In this document: positions 47,331 through 60,619 of the stretch, piece after piece
How the letters are laid out: each line of letters begins with the position of its first letter
Position numbering within the stretch: position 1 is the stretch's first letter
The notes under the pieces: generated by a model
Told to the model about the DNA's origin: nothing
Databases searched by the model: none
What the model saw: only the letters and a program-made list of their open reading frames with translations
NCBI RefSeq assembly: GCF_027570195.1
Contig: NZ_JAKMUZ010000003.1
Location: forward strand, 79,011 to 143,010
From: Corynebacterium yonathiae
Lineage (GTDB): Bacteria > Actinomycetota > Actinomycetes > Mycobacteriales > Mycobacteriaceae
Length of the DNA stretch: 64,000 nucleotides
Direction of reading: 5' to 3'
Made by a program: the position numbers and the translations under genes

Positions 47331-48794
47331 ATGTCTTGGTCGCTTGATCTCAGCTTCTGGCAACTTCTATTCCTGATCCTGGATTACGGAATCAAGATCA
47401 TTGCCGTCGGCTTCGTACCCGAGGGCCGCCGTCCTTCCAGTTCCACCGCGTGGCTCTTGGCTATTTTGGTGCTACCGTTTATCGGTCTGCCGCTGTTTTT
47501 GCTCATGGGCTCGCCGTATATCAACCGGCGCCGCCACCGCATCCAGCAAGAGGCCAATGAAAAGATTGAAAACGTCACGGCCCGCACCCCTGACCACCCC
47601 CAGGGGCTCCTTTCGCCGGAAATAGAATCGGTCATCCGGCTCAACCGTGAGCTGACCGGATTCCCAGCGTTGGTGGGCCATAACCTTGGCCTGCACGCAG
47701 ATTATGACGAATCTATCCGCACTATCGCCGCCGCCATTGATCGCGCCGAGAAGTACGTGTCCATTGAGATCTACATCCAGTCCTGGGATGAGGTCACGGA
47801 CGTCTTCTTCGAGTCGCTGCGCAGGGCTACCGCCCGCGGCGTGAAGGTACGATTGCTGCTGGATCAGATCGGCAGCTTCAAATATAAGGGCTATTTCAAG
47901 CTAGGCAAGCAGCTGACAGAGATAGGCGTGGATTGGCATCTCATGCTGCCTATTCAACTACACAAAGGCCGTTTCCGCCGTCCAGACCTGCGCAATCACC
48001 GCAAGCTGGTAATCATCGATGGCAAGGTGGGCTTTATCGGCTCGCTAAATATGATTAAGCGCCAGTACAAAACCAAGGACCGCTACTGGATCGACTACAT
48101 GGTGGAGCTCTCCGGGCCGATTGTGACTTCCATGTCCGCGGTCTTCGCCGTGGATTGGTACCTCGAGGCAGACGAGAATCTTCCGCTCGATGAGCTGCCT
48201 TATGACGACGCCCAAACTGCCGACGCCAACCACCTCCAAATAATCCCCTCCGGCCCTGGTTATACCACTGAACCAAACCTGCGGATGTTCAACTCCTTGG
48301 TGCACCACGCCAAAGACCGGCTGGTTTTGTGCTCGCCCTACTTCGTTCCGGACGAGTCCCTATTGGAGGCCGTGACCACCGCCTGCTACCGCGGCGTGAA
48401 AGTGGAGCTCTACGTGTCAGCAAAGGCGGACCAGATTATGGTCAACCATGCCCAGTCCTCCTACTATCAGGCACTGCTAGAGGCAGGTGTACACATCTAC
48501 CAATTCCCCTACCCTTTTGTGCTTCATTCCAAGTTCATTATCACCGACCCGGATGATCCAGGCCGCGATCCGCTGTGTATGTTCGGCTCCTCCAATATGG
48601 ACCCGCGTTCCTTTGGCCTGAACTATGAGTCCACCATGTTGGTGGCCAAGGGAGACCTCATTGACCAGTTCAACCAGCTCGTAGCCAATTACCGCGCCGT
48701 GTGCCATGAGCTAACTTTGGAGGAATGGAATAAGCGCGGCTTTATCCGCCGCTACGTGGATAATGTCATGCGACTTACCTCTGCGCTGCAGTAG
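47331..48794 (+). CDS. cls: Cardiolipin synthase (phospholipase D type)
   Basis: A 487-aa membrane enzyme with two N-terminal helices (about residues 7-26 and 41-58) and two HKD motifs: NHRKLVIIDGKVGFIGSLN (about 222-240) and LHSKFIITDPDDPGRDPLCMFGSSNMDPRS (in parts). It condenses phosphatidylglycerol into cardiolipin. The length is typical. It may be co-transcribed with xthA. Confidence 0.94.
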   Translation: MSWSLDLSFWQLLFLILDYGIKIIAVGFVPEGRRPSSSTAWLLAILVLPFIGLPLFLLMGSPYINRRRHRIQQEANEKIENVTARTPDHPQGLLSPEIESVIRLNRELTGFPALVGHNLGLHADYDESIRTIAAAIDRAEKYVSIEIYIQSWDEVTDVFFESLRRATARGVKVRLLLDQIGSFKYKGYFKLGKQLTEIGVDWHLMLPIQLHKGRFRRPDLRNHRKLVIIDGKVGFIGSLNMIKRQYKTKDRYWIDYMVELSGPIVTSMSAVFAVDWYLEADENLPLDELPYDDAQTADANHLQIIPSGPGYTTEPNLRMFNSLVHHAKDRLVLCSPYFVPDESLLEAVTTACYRGVKVELYVSAKADQIMVNHAQSSYYQALLEAGVHIYQFPYPFVLHSKFIITDPDDPGRDPLCMFGSSNMDPRSFGLNYESTMLVAKGDLIDQFNQLVANYRAVCHELTLEEWNKRGFIRRYVDNVMRLTSALQ

Positions 48795-48844
48795 AGCGAA
48801 CACGGACCACCTCGGTTGCAGCGAAGATAGTCCGAGAACAAGAA

Positions 48845-48886
48845 ACCGCCCCGGCGGGCAGCGAATGAGCTGCCGGCCGAGGCGGT
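48845..48886 (-). terminator. Terminator between cls and the ABC transporter genes
   Basis: ACCGCC...GGC-GGGCAGC pairs with GCTGCC-GGCC...GGCGGT over a GAATGA loop. On the minus strand it is followed by TTTCTTGTTCT, so it best fits termination of the ABC exporter genes, while also blocking cls read-through. Confidence 0.78.
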
Positions 48887-48925
48887 GAAGCGCCTAAGCA
48901 ATGGGGGCTTAAGCGTTAGAGGTGT

Positions 48926-49705
48926 TTAGGCGTCGCGCTTTTGCAGGACGATGACGCCGAGGACCCACAAAAGGAGAGCCCAGGCAATAAATACCAGGCA
49001 AAATACCCAGTTATCTTTCCAGGGAGCATCAACCGGATCTATCTCCCACAGCCAAGACTGGAAAGACTTGAACGGCATAAAGTTGACCAGCTTGCTACCA
49101 AACTTGGGAAGGGCAGCCACAAGATTATCCACGCCGAGGAAGAGGATGAGACCAATGGCCACGGAACCAGCCGTCGAGCGCAATAACAGTCCGAGACCTT
49201 GGGAGAAAAGGACGAGCAGTGCGGCGGCTAGAGGATACTTCCACAGCTGCTTCTGCCCCATCTCATCGTCCCAAGGTTGAAATTGTGCGGCTACCTCATC
49301 GTGAGCAAAAAACTCGGTGAGTAGGTAGGCACCCACCACGGCCACAAAGGTCAATGCTGCGGCGATAACCGCGTACATGAGCAACTTGACCACAGCGACC
49401 GACCAGCGGCGTGGGGTGGCCATGAAAGTGATGGTCTGCGTACCAAAGCGGTACTCAGTGGTGACAATCATGATGGCTTGGATCATGAGTACAGGCAGGC
49501 CAAGGGAAAAAAGGAAAGACACTGCGCCATCTGGGGTGATAACACCCATGCCCAACGCTGCATCCTCGGGGGTTTCCGCTGGCTGGGTAAGGCGAGCATT
49601 CAAAATGGCCCAGCCCCACGCAAAGAAGAGGAAGATGAAGGTGGTCCACCAGAAGGAGCGGGTGGTGTGCAGCTTGGTCCATTCGGACTTCAAGGTATTC
49701 AGCAT
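48926..49705 (-). CDS. ABC-2 type transporter permease
   Basis: A 259-aa membrane protein with six segments, starting MLNTLKSEWTKLHTTRSFWW, the usual beginning of actinobacterial ABC-2 permeases. EYRFGTQTITFMATPRRWSVAVVKLLMYA is the conserved coupling region. It lies 6 nt downstream of the ATPase gene and forms an exporter with it. Substrate unknown. Confidence 0.9.
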   Translation of the reverse strand: MLNTLKSEWTKLHTTRSFWWTTFIFLFFAWGWAILNARLTQPAETPEDAALGMGVITPDGAVSFLFSLGLPVLMIQAIMIVTTEYRFGTQTITFMATPRRWSVAVVKLLMYAVIAAALTFVAVVGAYLLTEFFAHDEVAAQFQPWDDEMGQKQLWKYPLAAALLVLFSQGLGLLLRSTAGSVAIGLILFLGVDNLVAALPKFGSKLVNFMPFKSFQSWLWEIDPVDAPWKDNWVFCLVFIAWALLLWVLGVIVLQKRDA

Positions 49706-49711
49706 GGCGAA

Positions 49712-50713
49712 TTAAACCTCCTGCTGGGTGGGTCGAGCGAACGGAGTGGCAGCACCGGCCCCGGCACTGGCAGCGGCACCGCCGGCGGTGGGGTTACCGG
49801 TAGAGCCGTGGTACTGGACGGCATCGCCAGTAAGCTCCATGAAAGCATCCTCCAGGGAGGCGCTCTTGAGGCTGAGTTCATTAAGCGGCACACCGGTGGA
49901 GTAGGCTAGCTGGCCCACGAAATCCGTGGTCTGGTTGGCAATCACCAAGCGGGGGCGGCCCTCCTCGTCGGTGGACTCGGTAAAGGAGATTCCCTCGTCG
50001 CGCAGAGCCGAGCCAAACGCATCAAGGTGATCGGAGCGCACCAGCACGGAAGACTGCGAGTGGTCCTTCACAAAGTCATAGGTGGGCTGGTCCGCTACCA
50101 AGCGTCCCTTACCAATGACCACGAGGTGATCGGCGGTTTGAGACATCTCCGACAGTAGGTGGGAAGAAATCAAAATGGTGCGGCCCTCTTTGGCTAGGGC
50201 ACGCACAAGCTGGCGGACCCAGCGAATGCCCTCTGGGTCGAGGCCATTGACCGGCTCATCTAGGATTAGGATGCCTGGGTCACCGAGCAGCGCGCCGGCT
50301 AGACCCAAGCGCTGGCCCATGCCGAGGGAGAAGCCGCCGACTTTCTTACCGGCGACGTCGGAAAGCCCTACCAGCCCCAAGACCTCGTCCACGCGGGAAG
50401 TAGAAATGCCATTGGACTGCGCGATCCATTTCAGGTGATTGGCGGCGCTGCGGTTGCGGTGCACTGCCTTGGCATCGAGCAAGGCACCCACCTCACGCAG
50501 GGGCTGTTTGAGCTCGTGGTAGTGCTTGCCGTTAATGCGCGCCTTGCCGGCCGTGGGAGCATCCAAGCCGAGGATCATGCGCATGGTGGTGGATTTGCCC
50601 GCGCCATTGGGCCCTAGGAACCCGGTGACCATGCCGGGTTTTACCTGAAAGGTGAGATCATCAACGGCGCGGACAGACTTATATTGTTTAGTCAGTCCTT
50701 CTACTTCGATCAT
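49712..50713 (-). CDS. ABC transporter ATP-binding protein
   Basis: A 333-aa ATPase; start at 50713 (MIEVEGLTKQYKSVRAVDDLTF). Walker A is GPNGAGKST (about 37-45), the signature FSLGMGQRLGLAGALLGDP and Walker B ILILDEPVNGLDPEG follow, then the H-loop ISSHLLSE. The C-terminal 30 residues are Gly/Ala/Ser-rich. It pairs with the adjacent permease. An 18-bp palindrome overlaps its start codon. Confidence 0.93.
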   Translation of the reverse strand: MIEVEGLTKQYKSVRAVDDLTFQVKPGMVTGFLGPNGAGKSTTMRMILGLDAPTAGKARINGKHYHELKQPLREVGALLDAKAVHRNRSAANHLKWIAQSNGISTSRVDEVLGLVGLSDVAGKKVGGFSLGMGQRLGLAGALLGDPGILILDEPVNGLDPEGIRWVRQLVRALAKEGRTILISSHLLSEMSQTADHLVVIGKGRLVADQPTYDFVKDHSQSSVLVRSDHLDAFGSALRDEGISFTESTDEEGRPRLVIANQTTDFVGQLAYSTGVPLNELSLKSASLEDAFMELTGDAVQYHGSTGNPTAGGAAASAGAGAATPFARPTQQEV

Positions 50714-50729
50714 GGCACTAGAGTGCCAT
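50712..50729 (-). promoter_or_regulatory. 18-bp palindrome over the ABC transporter start codon
   Basis: ATGGCACTAGAGTGCCAT is a perfect dyad (8-bp arms, two-base spacer) whose left end covers part of the start codon region of the ATPase gene. The length and symmetry fit a dimeric repressor operator, and no GntR or TetR gene is adjacent. The short ATG-proximal leader here suggests a leaderless or near-leaderless transcript. Confidence 0.5.
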
Positions 50730-50742
50730 AAATCTGGCAACT

Positions 50743-51237
50743 TTACCTGTTCAATGCTTCCATGCGCTCCCGCAGGGTGGGAAAGGAGCGGCGGAAGGCA
50801 GCCAATAATGGGAGGCCTTCTACCTCGTCAAAAGGCACCCAGCGCAGCTCATAGGACTCTTCATTGGCTGTGGTAGGCAGTGGGGCACCAGTGCGCGTGC
50901 GGGCAAGCACGGTGGTGTAGGTCCACTCCCCCGGTAGATCCCCCGCTGCGGGATAAGGCCCAGCCGTGACTTGCGCATCAAGTACCTCTACATCGTGGGG
51001 CGCAATCGCGCATTCCTCCTCGGTTTCGCGCAACGCGGCTTGGGTAGGCGACTCCGTAAAATCACGGGCCCCACCCGGAATCCCCCATGTATCGCCGTGA
51101 TTGGTCCACGCGGCACGGTGTTGGAGAAGCACCTTGCGCCCGGCAACAAGGAAGAGGCCGGCGGCACCAAATTTTCCCCAGACGCGAATGCCGCCGGGGC
51201 CTGCCGCCCAGCCGTCTCCACTGTGAGGGTTATGCAT
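50743..51237 (-). CDS. NUDIX hydrolase (MutT-like)
   Basis: A 164-aa enzyme; ATG 51237 (MHNPHSGDGWAAGPGGIRVWG) is preferred to an upstream GTG at 51255. The Nudix box is GGARDFTESPTQAALRETEEEC, given here in two halves GGARDFTESPTQ and AALRETEEEC, with the REUxEE core intact. It would hydrolyse a nucleoside diphosphate derivative. It is divergent from glnX, matching mutT3 next to glnX in M. tuberculosis. Confidence 0.9.
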   Translation of the reverse strand: MHNPHSGDGWAAGPGGIRVWGKFGAAGLFLVAGRKVLLQHRAAWTNHGDTWGIPGGARDFTESPTQAALRETEEECAIAPHDVEVLDAQVTAGPYPAAGDLPGEWTYTTVLARTRTGAPLPTTANEESYELRWVPFDEVEGLPLLAAFRRSFPTLRERMEALNR

Positions 51238-51307
51238 GTTGCCTATCCTAGCCACACACGCGGGTATATGGTGGCGCCCAGCACACTGGGGGCGCTATTC
51301 TAAGTGA

Positions 51308-52752
51308 ATGACCGAGCAGGCAGTCCGGGCAGAAAGCGTGCACGACGAGCACGCTCACCCGAGCGATCACTGGCTCGATGAGGTCACCGCGCCCACCGGC
51401 CCGGCCTTCAGCGGGCTCAGCAGCCGCGCCATGGAATGGTTCGCAGGCCCGGCGCGCCTGTTGCGCCGCTTTTATTACTTTGCCTCCACCACCCCAGGCA
51501 AGCTTTTTACGGTCACGCTCATCCTCACCGTGGCCCTAGGCGCCGCAGGCTTATCGATGTCCCAGTCTTCCGCCGCCCGCCATTCTGACCTGGACGAGCT
51601 GCTGAGCACCACCGAGCCGATGTCTAATGCGGCACACCACCTTTATAGTTCGCTCTCGGTGGCCGATACCGTGGCCACCACTGGCTTCGTGCAGGCCGGC
51701 GTGGAATCGGAACAAAACCGCGATAGCTATAACGAGGCTATCGATGCCGCCTCAGTGGCGGCCACCGAATCTGTGCTTGGTACCACCCAAGAAGATGGCC
51801 GCGTGCGCGAGCTGGTGACCTTTATCCAACGCGAGCTTCCTGTCTATACCTCGATGGTGGAAAAAGCCCGCACCAATCACCGGGCGGGCAATGCGGTGGC
51901 CAATTCCTATATGTCCAATGCCTCGGCGCTGATGCGGGAGCATATTCTGCCGGCCGCCTCCGAGCTATTCCAGCTGACCACCGCCAAGGTAAACCAGCAA
52001 CAACAAAAGCTCACCTCCCCACAGTGGGTGCCGCTCTCCGGACTCTTGGCGGCGCTCTTCTTCCTCGCCGTGGCCCAGTGGTGGCTGTGGCGCCAGACCC
52101 GTCGCCGTTTTAATCGCGGCTTCTTAACGGCCAGCGTTTTGCTTTTCTTGGCTATCTCCTGGGTGGCGCTGTCCAACCTCGCCACCTGGTCCACCGGCCA
52201 CCAGGGCTTTGAAACGGCCTCGCGCCCCTGGGATTCATTGACGGCCTCCCGGATCGAGGCCCAACAGGCCCGCACCTCAGAGACCTTGGCACTGGTGTTG
52301 CGCTCTTCCGAAAAGGATACGATGGTGCGTTTTTCCAGCTCCATCAACTCCATCGAAATGGCTTTAGAGGACTATGAGGATGCGCTCAATGATGAAAACG
52401 TGGAGGTCACCGATCCGGAACTCATCCACAGCGCTCGGGCGGCCGCCGAGCAGTGGCGCGACAGCCACGACAAGCTCATGGGCGCGCTCAAGGATGGCGA
52501 CTATGACGAGGCTATCTACCAAGCCACGGCCACCGAGCCCAAAGATGGCGAAATGACCGCGGCGCGTTCCTTCGACGAGCTCGACGCCGAACTTTCAGAT
52601 CTCATCGGCCAAGCGCGCATCGCCATGCGCAGCTACTTAGAGCGCGGCCTAACCGCCATGACCGCGGTGTCCTCAGCCGTGTTCCTGCTAACCTTGTGCG
52701 CCATTATCGCCGTGTGGCTAGGCATCCGTCCCCGACTGCAGGAGTACCTCTA

Positions 52753-52753
<1 letters not shown>
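51308..52753 (+). CDS. glnX: GlnX-type membrane signalling protein
   Basis: A 481-aa protein with four membrane segments (about residues 69-88, 238-258, 269-290 and 453-475) enclosing two extracytoplasmic helical regions of about 150 and 160 residues. It has no enzymatic motif. The order glnX-glnH-pknG, and the overlap with glnH (TAATG), identify it as the transmembrane link that passes glutamate/aspartate sensing by GlnH to PknG in mycobacteria and corynebacteria. A short hairpin (GCGCCCAG/CTGGGGGCGC, 51274-51295) lies just before its weak ribosome-binding site. Confidence 0.88.
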
Positions 52754-56333
<3,580 letters not shown>

Positions 56334-56369
56334 TCGCCTTCCTGCTACCTAGCCCAGAGGTGCCGAAAC

Positions 56370-56402
56370 AAAAGGACGCGCAGCCCTTGTGGACCGCGCG
56401 CC
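56370..56402 (-). terminator. Terminator-like hairpin between pknG and ackA
   Basis: GGACGCGCAG and the downstream CCGCGCGCCC region can pair around a TTGTGGA loop; TTTTGTTTC follows on the minus strand. It probably ends the pta-ackA message and may also serve the pknG side. Confidence 0.55.
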
Positions 56403-56440
56403 CTTCGTTCACATTCCAGCTAGTAGCTGGTCGCGAAAGC

Positions 56441-57664
56441 CTACTTGTACAGGCCAGCCTCACGCGCCATAGCAGCGATCTCGGCGGACTTCTGGGCGAT
56501 AGCCAACTCCTCATTAGTCGGCACGACAAAGACCTTGACCGGAGAATCCTCGGTGGAAATCATGCGCGGCTGGTCGGAACGGACCAGGTTGCGCTCCTTA
56601 TCAAAGTGGATGCCGTACATATCCAGGTTGTACAGGGAGTCCTGGCGAACCTCGGTATCGTTCTCGCCCACACCAGCGGTAAAGGTGATGGCGTCTACAC
56701 GGCCGAGAGAAATCATGTAAGAACCGATGAAGCGGCGCAGCTGGTGGATGTAGATGTTATAGGCCAGCCAAGCGTCCTGGTCCTCGTTATCGATGCGCTC
56801 GCGCAGCGTACGGAAGTCATTAACACCAGAAATACCCTTGACACCAGACTGCTTGTTAAGCAGGTTGTCAATCTCATCCACGCTCATGCCCGCTTGGCGG
56901 ACAAGGTGGAAAATGATGCCCGGGTCAATGTCACCGGAACGGGTACCCATGGCCAGACCGGCCAGCGGGGTCAGGCCCATCGAGGTATCGATGGCGCGGC
57001 CGTTGCGGATAGCCGCGGCGGAGGCACCGTTGCCCAAGTGGAGGGTGATCTGGTGGGTGTGCATCGGGTCTCGGCCCAAGAGGGCCGGCACCTGCTGGGA
57101 GACGAACTCGTGAGAGGTGCCGTGGAAGCCGTAGCGGCGGATATCGTACTTGGATGCCACTTCATTGTTGATGGCATACAGCGCAGCTGCCGGCGGCAGG
57201 GTGTTGAAGAACGCGGTATCGAAGACGGCAACGTGCGGAATATCCGGCAGCATCTTGCGGGCCACGCGGATGCCGTCCAGGTTGGCCGGGTTGTGCAGCG
57301 GAGCCAGCGGGATGAGGTCTTCAATCATGGACTCGATCTGATCCACGATGAGCTGCGGCTCGGAGAAGAGACGGCCGCCGTGGACAACACGGTGTCCAAC
57401 TGCGATAACATCCACGTCGGTCGGGCCAACGTTGTGCTCGCTCATGATGGCAAAGGCGCGCTCAAGGCCGAAGGAGTGAGTAGGGATCTCCAACTCTTCC
57501 TTATACTTCTCGCCACCGGTCTTTACCGTAACTGCACCGAGGGGTTCGCCAACCTGCTCGACCAGGCCAGAGACGAGCGGGGTATCCGTGGCGCTGGACT
57601 CGGGATCGACCAGCTGGAATTTAACGGAGGAAGAACCTGAGTTAAGGACCAGAACGTATGACAT
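56441..57664 (-). CDS. ackA: Acetate kinase
   Basis: A 407-aa enzyme interconverting acetyl phosphate and acetate with ATP/ADP. The opening [15 protein letters not shown], the HRVVHGG motif, [23 protein letters not shown] and [14 protein letters not shown] are complete. The start codon directly follows the pta stop, forming the usual pta-ackA operon. Acetate use and overflow control by carbon regulators is expected in this genus. Confidence 0.97.
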   Translation of the reverse strand: MSYVLVLNSGSSSVKFQLVDPESSATDTPLVSGLVEQVGEPLGAVTVKTGGEKYKEELEIPTHSFGLERAFAIMSEHNVGPTDVDVIAVGHRVVHGGRLFSEPQLIVDQIESMIEDLIPLAPLHNPANLDGIRVARKMLPDIPHVAVFDTAFFNTLPPAAALYAINNEVASKYDIRRYGFHGTSHEFVSQQVPALLGRDPMHTHQITLHLGNGASAAAIRNGRAIDTSMGLTPLAGLAMGTRSGDIDPGIIFHLVRQAGMSVDEIDNLLNKQSGVKGISGVNDFRTLRERIDNEDQDAWLAYNIYIHQLRRFIGSYMISLGRVDAITFTAGVGENDTEVRQDSLYNLDMYGIHFDKERNLVRSDQPRMISTEDSPVKVFVVPTNEELAIAQKSAEIAAMAREAGLYK

Positions 57665-59026
57665 TTATTTCTCTCCAGCCTGAATAGCGGTGATTGCAAC
57701 GGTGTTGATGATGTCCGGAACGGTCGCACCACGCGACAAGTCGTTAACCGGCTTGTTCAGACCCTGCAGGATCGGGCCCACGGCGAGCGCACCGCCGGTG
57801 CGCTGTGCCGTCTTATAGCCGATATTGCCGGCCTCTAGATCCGGGAAGACGAAGACGTTAGCCTGGCCGGCAACCTCAGAATTCGGCATCTTCTTCGCAG
57901 CAACGCCTGGGTCGCAGGCGGCATCGAACTGCAGCGGGCCATCCACCTTGACGGAAGAATCCAGCTTCTTGGCAGCCTCAACGGCGGCTACGGCGCGCTC
58001 AACATCCGGGCCGGAACCGGACGTACCGGAGGAGTAGGACAGCATAGCCACGCGTGGGTCGATACCGAACTGGGAAGCGGTCTGCGCGGAGACTACGGCG
58101 ATTTCGCCCAGCTGCTCGGCGGTGGGGTTCGGGTTGACGGCGCAGTCACCGAACGCCCACAGGCGGCCGCGCATGACCATCAAGAAGATGGAAGAAACCA
58201 CGGAAGCATTCGGCTTGGTTTTAATGATCTGGAAGGAAGGCTTAATGGTGTGGGCGGTGGTGTGAGCAGCGCCGGAGACCATGCCATCGGCCAAGCCCTT
58301 GTGGACCATCATGGTGGCGAAGTAGGAGATATCCTGCATCGTTTCGCGCGCCTGCTCGAGGGTAACGCCCTTCTTCTTGCGCAGCTCGGCAAAGTCGGCG
58401 GCAAATTCCTCTGCCAGCGGGGACTCGAGGTGATTGATGATTTCGGCATCAGCCAAGTCGAGCTTGAGCTCTTCGGCACGGGCCTTGATTTCAGCCTCGT
58501 TGCCCAAGATGGTCAGCTTGGCAACCTTATCGCGCAACAGCACGTGAGCGGCTTCGAGGATGCGGTCATCGTCGCCTTCTGGCAGGACGATGTGTGCGCC
58601 GGCGGCACGGGCCTGGTCAATGAGCTGCTTTTGGAAGAGGTCTGCGGACATGACCGGGGTGACGTCGCCAAGCGAGGCAAGTGCCCCCGGAACCGCTTCC
58701 AAATCGGTGAAGATGCCAGCCACGGTGGCGCCCAAAGATTCCGCATTGTGCTGTGCCAGCTCGCCGGTGCGCTGCGGGGCGCCGGAAATGATGGCAAGCG
58801 GCAGGCCGAGGGCGGCGGCTACCTCAGCATCAAAGGCGATATCGCCGGTACCCTGCGCCACGATGTTCTCGGCAGCAGGAGCCTCAGCGAGGACGGCGGC
58901 GACGGTGGCATCGAAGTCTTCGAGGCGGATGAACTCCGCGCCTAGGTCTTGAGCTAGAGCGGACATATCGAGGCCATCAAAGCCGCGGCCAATAGCGCTA
59001 ATAACTGCGGAATGGGATGCAGACAT
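57665..59026 (-). CDS. pta: Phosphate acetyltransferase
   Basis: A 453-aa enzyme exchanging CoA for phosphate on acetyl-CoA. It has a short N-terminal DRTGG-like part (residues 1-120) and the catalytic PTA domain (about 130-453) with IVLPEGDDDRILEAA, LADGMVSGAAHTTAHTI, SYSSGTSGSGPDVERAVAA and FPDLEAGNIGYKTAQR. The size fits corynebacterial Pta (about 460 aa) rather than E. coli (714 aa). Confidence 0.96.
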   Translation of the reverse strand: MSASHSAVISAIGRGFDGLDMSALAQDLGAEFIRLEDFDATVAAVLAEAPAAENIVAQGTGDIAFDAEVAAALGLPLAIISGAPQRTGELAQHNAESLGATVAGIFTDLEAVPGALASLGDVTPVMSADLFQKQLIDQARAAGAHIVLPEGDDDRILEAAHVLLRDKVAKLTILGNEAEIKARAEELKLDLADAEIINHLESPLAEEFAADFAELRKKKGVTLEQARETMQDISYFATMMVHKGLADGMVSGAAHTTAHTIKPSFQIIKTKPNASVVSSIFLMVMRGRLWAFGDCAVNPNPTAEQLGEIAVVSAQTASQFGIDPRVAMLSYSSGTSGSGPDVERAVAAVEAAKKLDSSVKVDGPLQFDAACDPGVAAKKMPNSEVAGQANVFVFPDLEAGNIGYKTAQRTGGALAVGPILQGLNKPVNDLSRGATVPDIINTVAITAIQAGEK

Positions 59027-59136
59027 GCAAATTACCTTTCATTCACGGTCACTTGAACACAATTAACGCGTGTCATAACTTCATGTCATACGTCACAGTT
59101 ATTAACACGCGGTGACTATTCCACTGTACGCGATTT

Positions 59137-59177
59137 ACCCCCTCTTATGCCCTATCGTGACCTCCCTAAACTGGGGT
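59137..59177. promoter_or_regulatory. Candidate RamA-type carbon-control sites between pta and fprA
   Basis: ACCCCCT (59137-59143) and TGGGGT (59172-59177) lie in the 228-bp divergent region. In C. glutamicum the regulator RamA binds paired C/G-run sites (about TGGGG(T) or ACCCC) to activate pta-ack. The spacing here is plausible but the motifs are short, so this is a candidate only. No other gene is in the region. Confidence 0.4.
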
Positions 59178-59254
59178 TAGTAATGCTGTGGTTTTTATCG
59201 CATAGTGACCGCGTAGAATATGCAGCACAACGAAAGAAAGGACACCCTAAGCAC

Positions 59255-60616
59255 ATGACTAACCCAGTGCGCGTTGCCGTGGTCGGCTCCGGCCCGGCAG
59301 GCATTTACGCCTCTGACCTCCTAGTGAAATCCGACCTTGATGTGCAGATCGATCTTTTTGAAAAGATGCCGACGCCGTTCGGTTTGATCCGCTACGGCGT
59401 GGCTCCGGATCATCCGCGCATTAAGGGCATTGTGCAGTCCCTGCATAACGTTATGGAAAAGGAAGAGATCCGCTTCCTGGGCAATATCGAGGTGGGCAAG
59501 GATATTACCGTCGAGGAGCTGCGCGAGTATTACGACGCCATCATCTTCGCCACCGGCGCCACCGCCGATAAGCGCATGGGCATTCCAGGAGAGGATCTTA
59601 AGGGCAACCACGGCGCAGGCGAATTCGTAGGCTTTTATGACGGCAACCCCAACTTCGAGCGCGATTGGGATCTTTCCGCAGAATCCGTCGCCGTGGTGGG
59701 CGTGGGCAATGTCTCCCTCGACGTCTCCCGCATCCTGGCAAAGACCGCGGACGAGCTGCTCGTTACTGAGATCCCGGATAACGTCTACGCCGCGCTGAAG
59801 AAGAATCGCGCCAAGGAGGTCCACGTCTTCGGTCGCCGCGGCCCAGCGCAGGCCAAGTACACCCCAAAGGAGCTCAAGGAGCTGGACGAATCCCCGACCA
59901 TCGAGGTCATCGTCGACCCAGAGGACATCGAGTATGACGAGGCTTCTGTGGAGGCCCGCCGTGCCGCCAAGTCGACCGACCTGGTGTGCCAGACCTTGGA
60001 GTCCTATGCCATGCGCGAGCCAGGCGATGCCCCGCACAAGCTCTACATCCACTTCTTTGAATCCCCGGTGGAGGTGCTGGGCGAGGACGGCCACGTCACC
60101 GCCATCAAGACCGAGCGCACTGAGCTCAACGGCGATGGCACCGTAACCGGTACCGGCAAGTACACCGAGTGGCCGGTCCAGGCCGTCTACCGCGCGGTGG
60201 GCTACCACCCACAATCCGTCGACGGCGTGCCTTTCGACGAGACCAAGGCCACCATGCCGAACGACGGCGGCCATGTGCTGGCCAATGTCGACGGCGAGAA
60301 GATCCCCGGCCTTTACACCACTGGCTGGATTAAGCGCGGCCCGGTGGGCCTGATTGGCAATACCAAGTCGGATGCCAAGGACACCACCACCATGCTCATC
60401 GCCGATTACAAGGCTGGTGACTTGGAGCCTGCCACCAAGCGGGACCCGCAGGACATCCTGGACTTCCTGGCTTCCCGCGATATTGCCGTGACCACCTGGG
60501 AAGGCTGGCACCGCCTGGATGCTGCCGAGCGCGCCGCCGGCGAGCCGCACGGCCGCGAGCGCATCAAGATCGTCGAGTGGGACGAGATGGTCAAGCACGC
60601 CGGTCCGCAGGCCTAG
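59255..60616 (+). CDS. fprA: Ferredoxin/adrenodoxin-type NADP+ reductase FprA
   Basis: A 453-aa flavoenzyme. ATG 59255 (MTNPVRVAVVGSGPAGIYAS) is chosen over a 36-codon upstream extension that falls in promoter sequence; an AAAGGA precedes it. The FAD motif GSGPAGIY, PTPFGLIRYGVAPDHPRIKGI, the NADP-binding VVGVGNVSLDVSRILAK and the C-terminal GLYTTGWIKRGPVGLIGNTKSDA are all typical of FprA. It passes electrons from NADPH to ferredoxins or P450 systems. Confidence 0.95.
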   Translation: MTNPVRVAVVGSGPAGIYASDLLVKSDLDVQIDLFEKMPTPFGLIRYGVAPDHPRIKGIVQSLHNVMEKEEIRFLGNIEVGKDITVEELREYYDAIIFATGATADKRMGIPGEDLKGNHGAGEFVGFYDGNPNFERDWDLSAESVAVVGVGNVSLDVSRILAKTADELLVTEIPDNVYAALKKNRAKEVHVFGRRGPAQAKYTPKELKELDESPTIEVIVDPEDIEYDEASVEARRAAKSTDLVCQTLESYAMREPGDAPHKLYIHFFESPVEVLGEDGHVTAIKTERTELNGDGTVTGTGKYTEWPVQAVYRAVGYHPQSVDGVPFDETKATMPNDGGHVLANVDGEKIPGLYTTGWIKRGPVGLIGNTKSDAKDTTTMLIADYKAGDLEPATKRDPQDILDFLASRDIAVTTWEGWHRLDAAERAAGEPHGRERIKIVEWDEMVKHAGPQA

Positions 60617-60619
60617 CCC

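Noticed and set aside
56360..57640. 426-aa plus-strand frame antisense to ackA
   Set aside because: Complete overlap with an unambiguous acetate kinase gene, with no ribosome-binding site or motif of its own.
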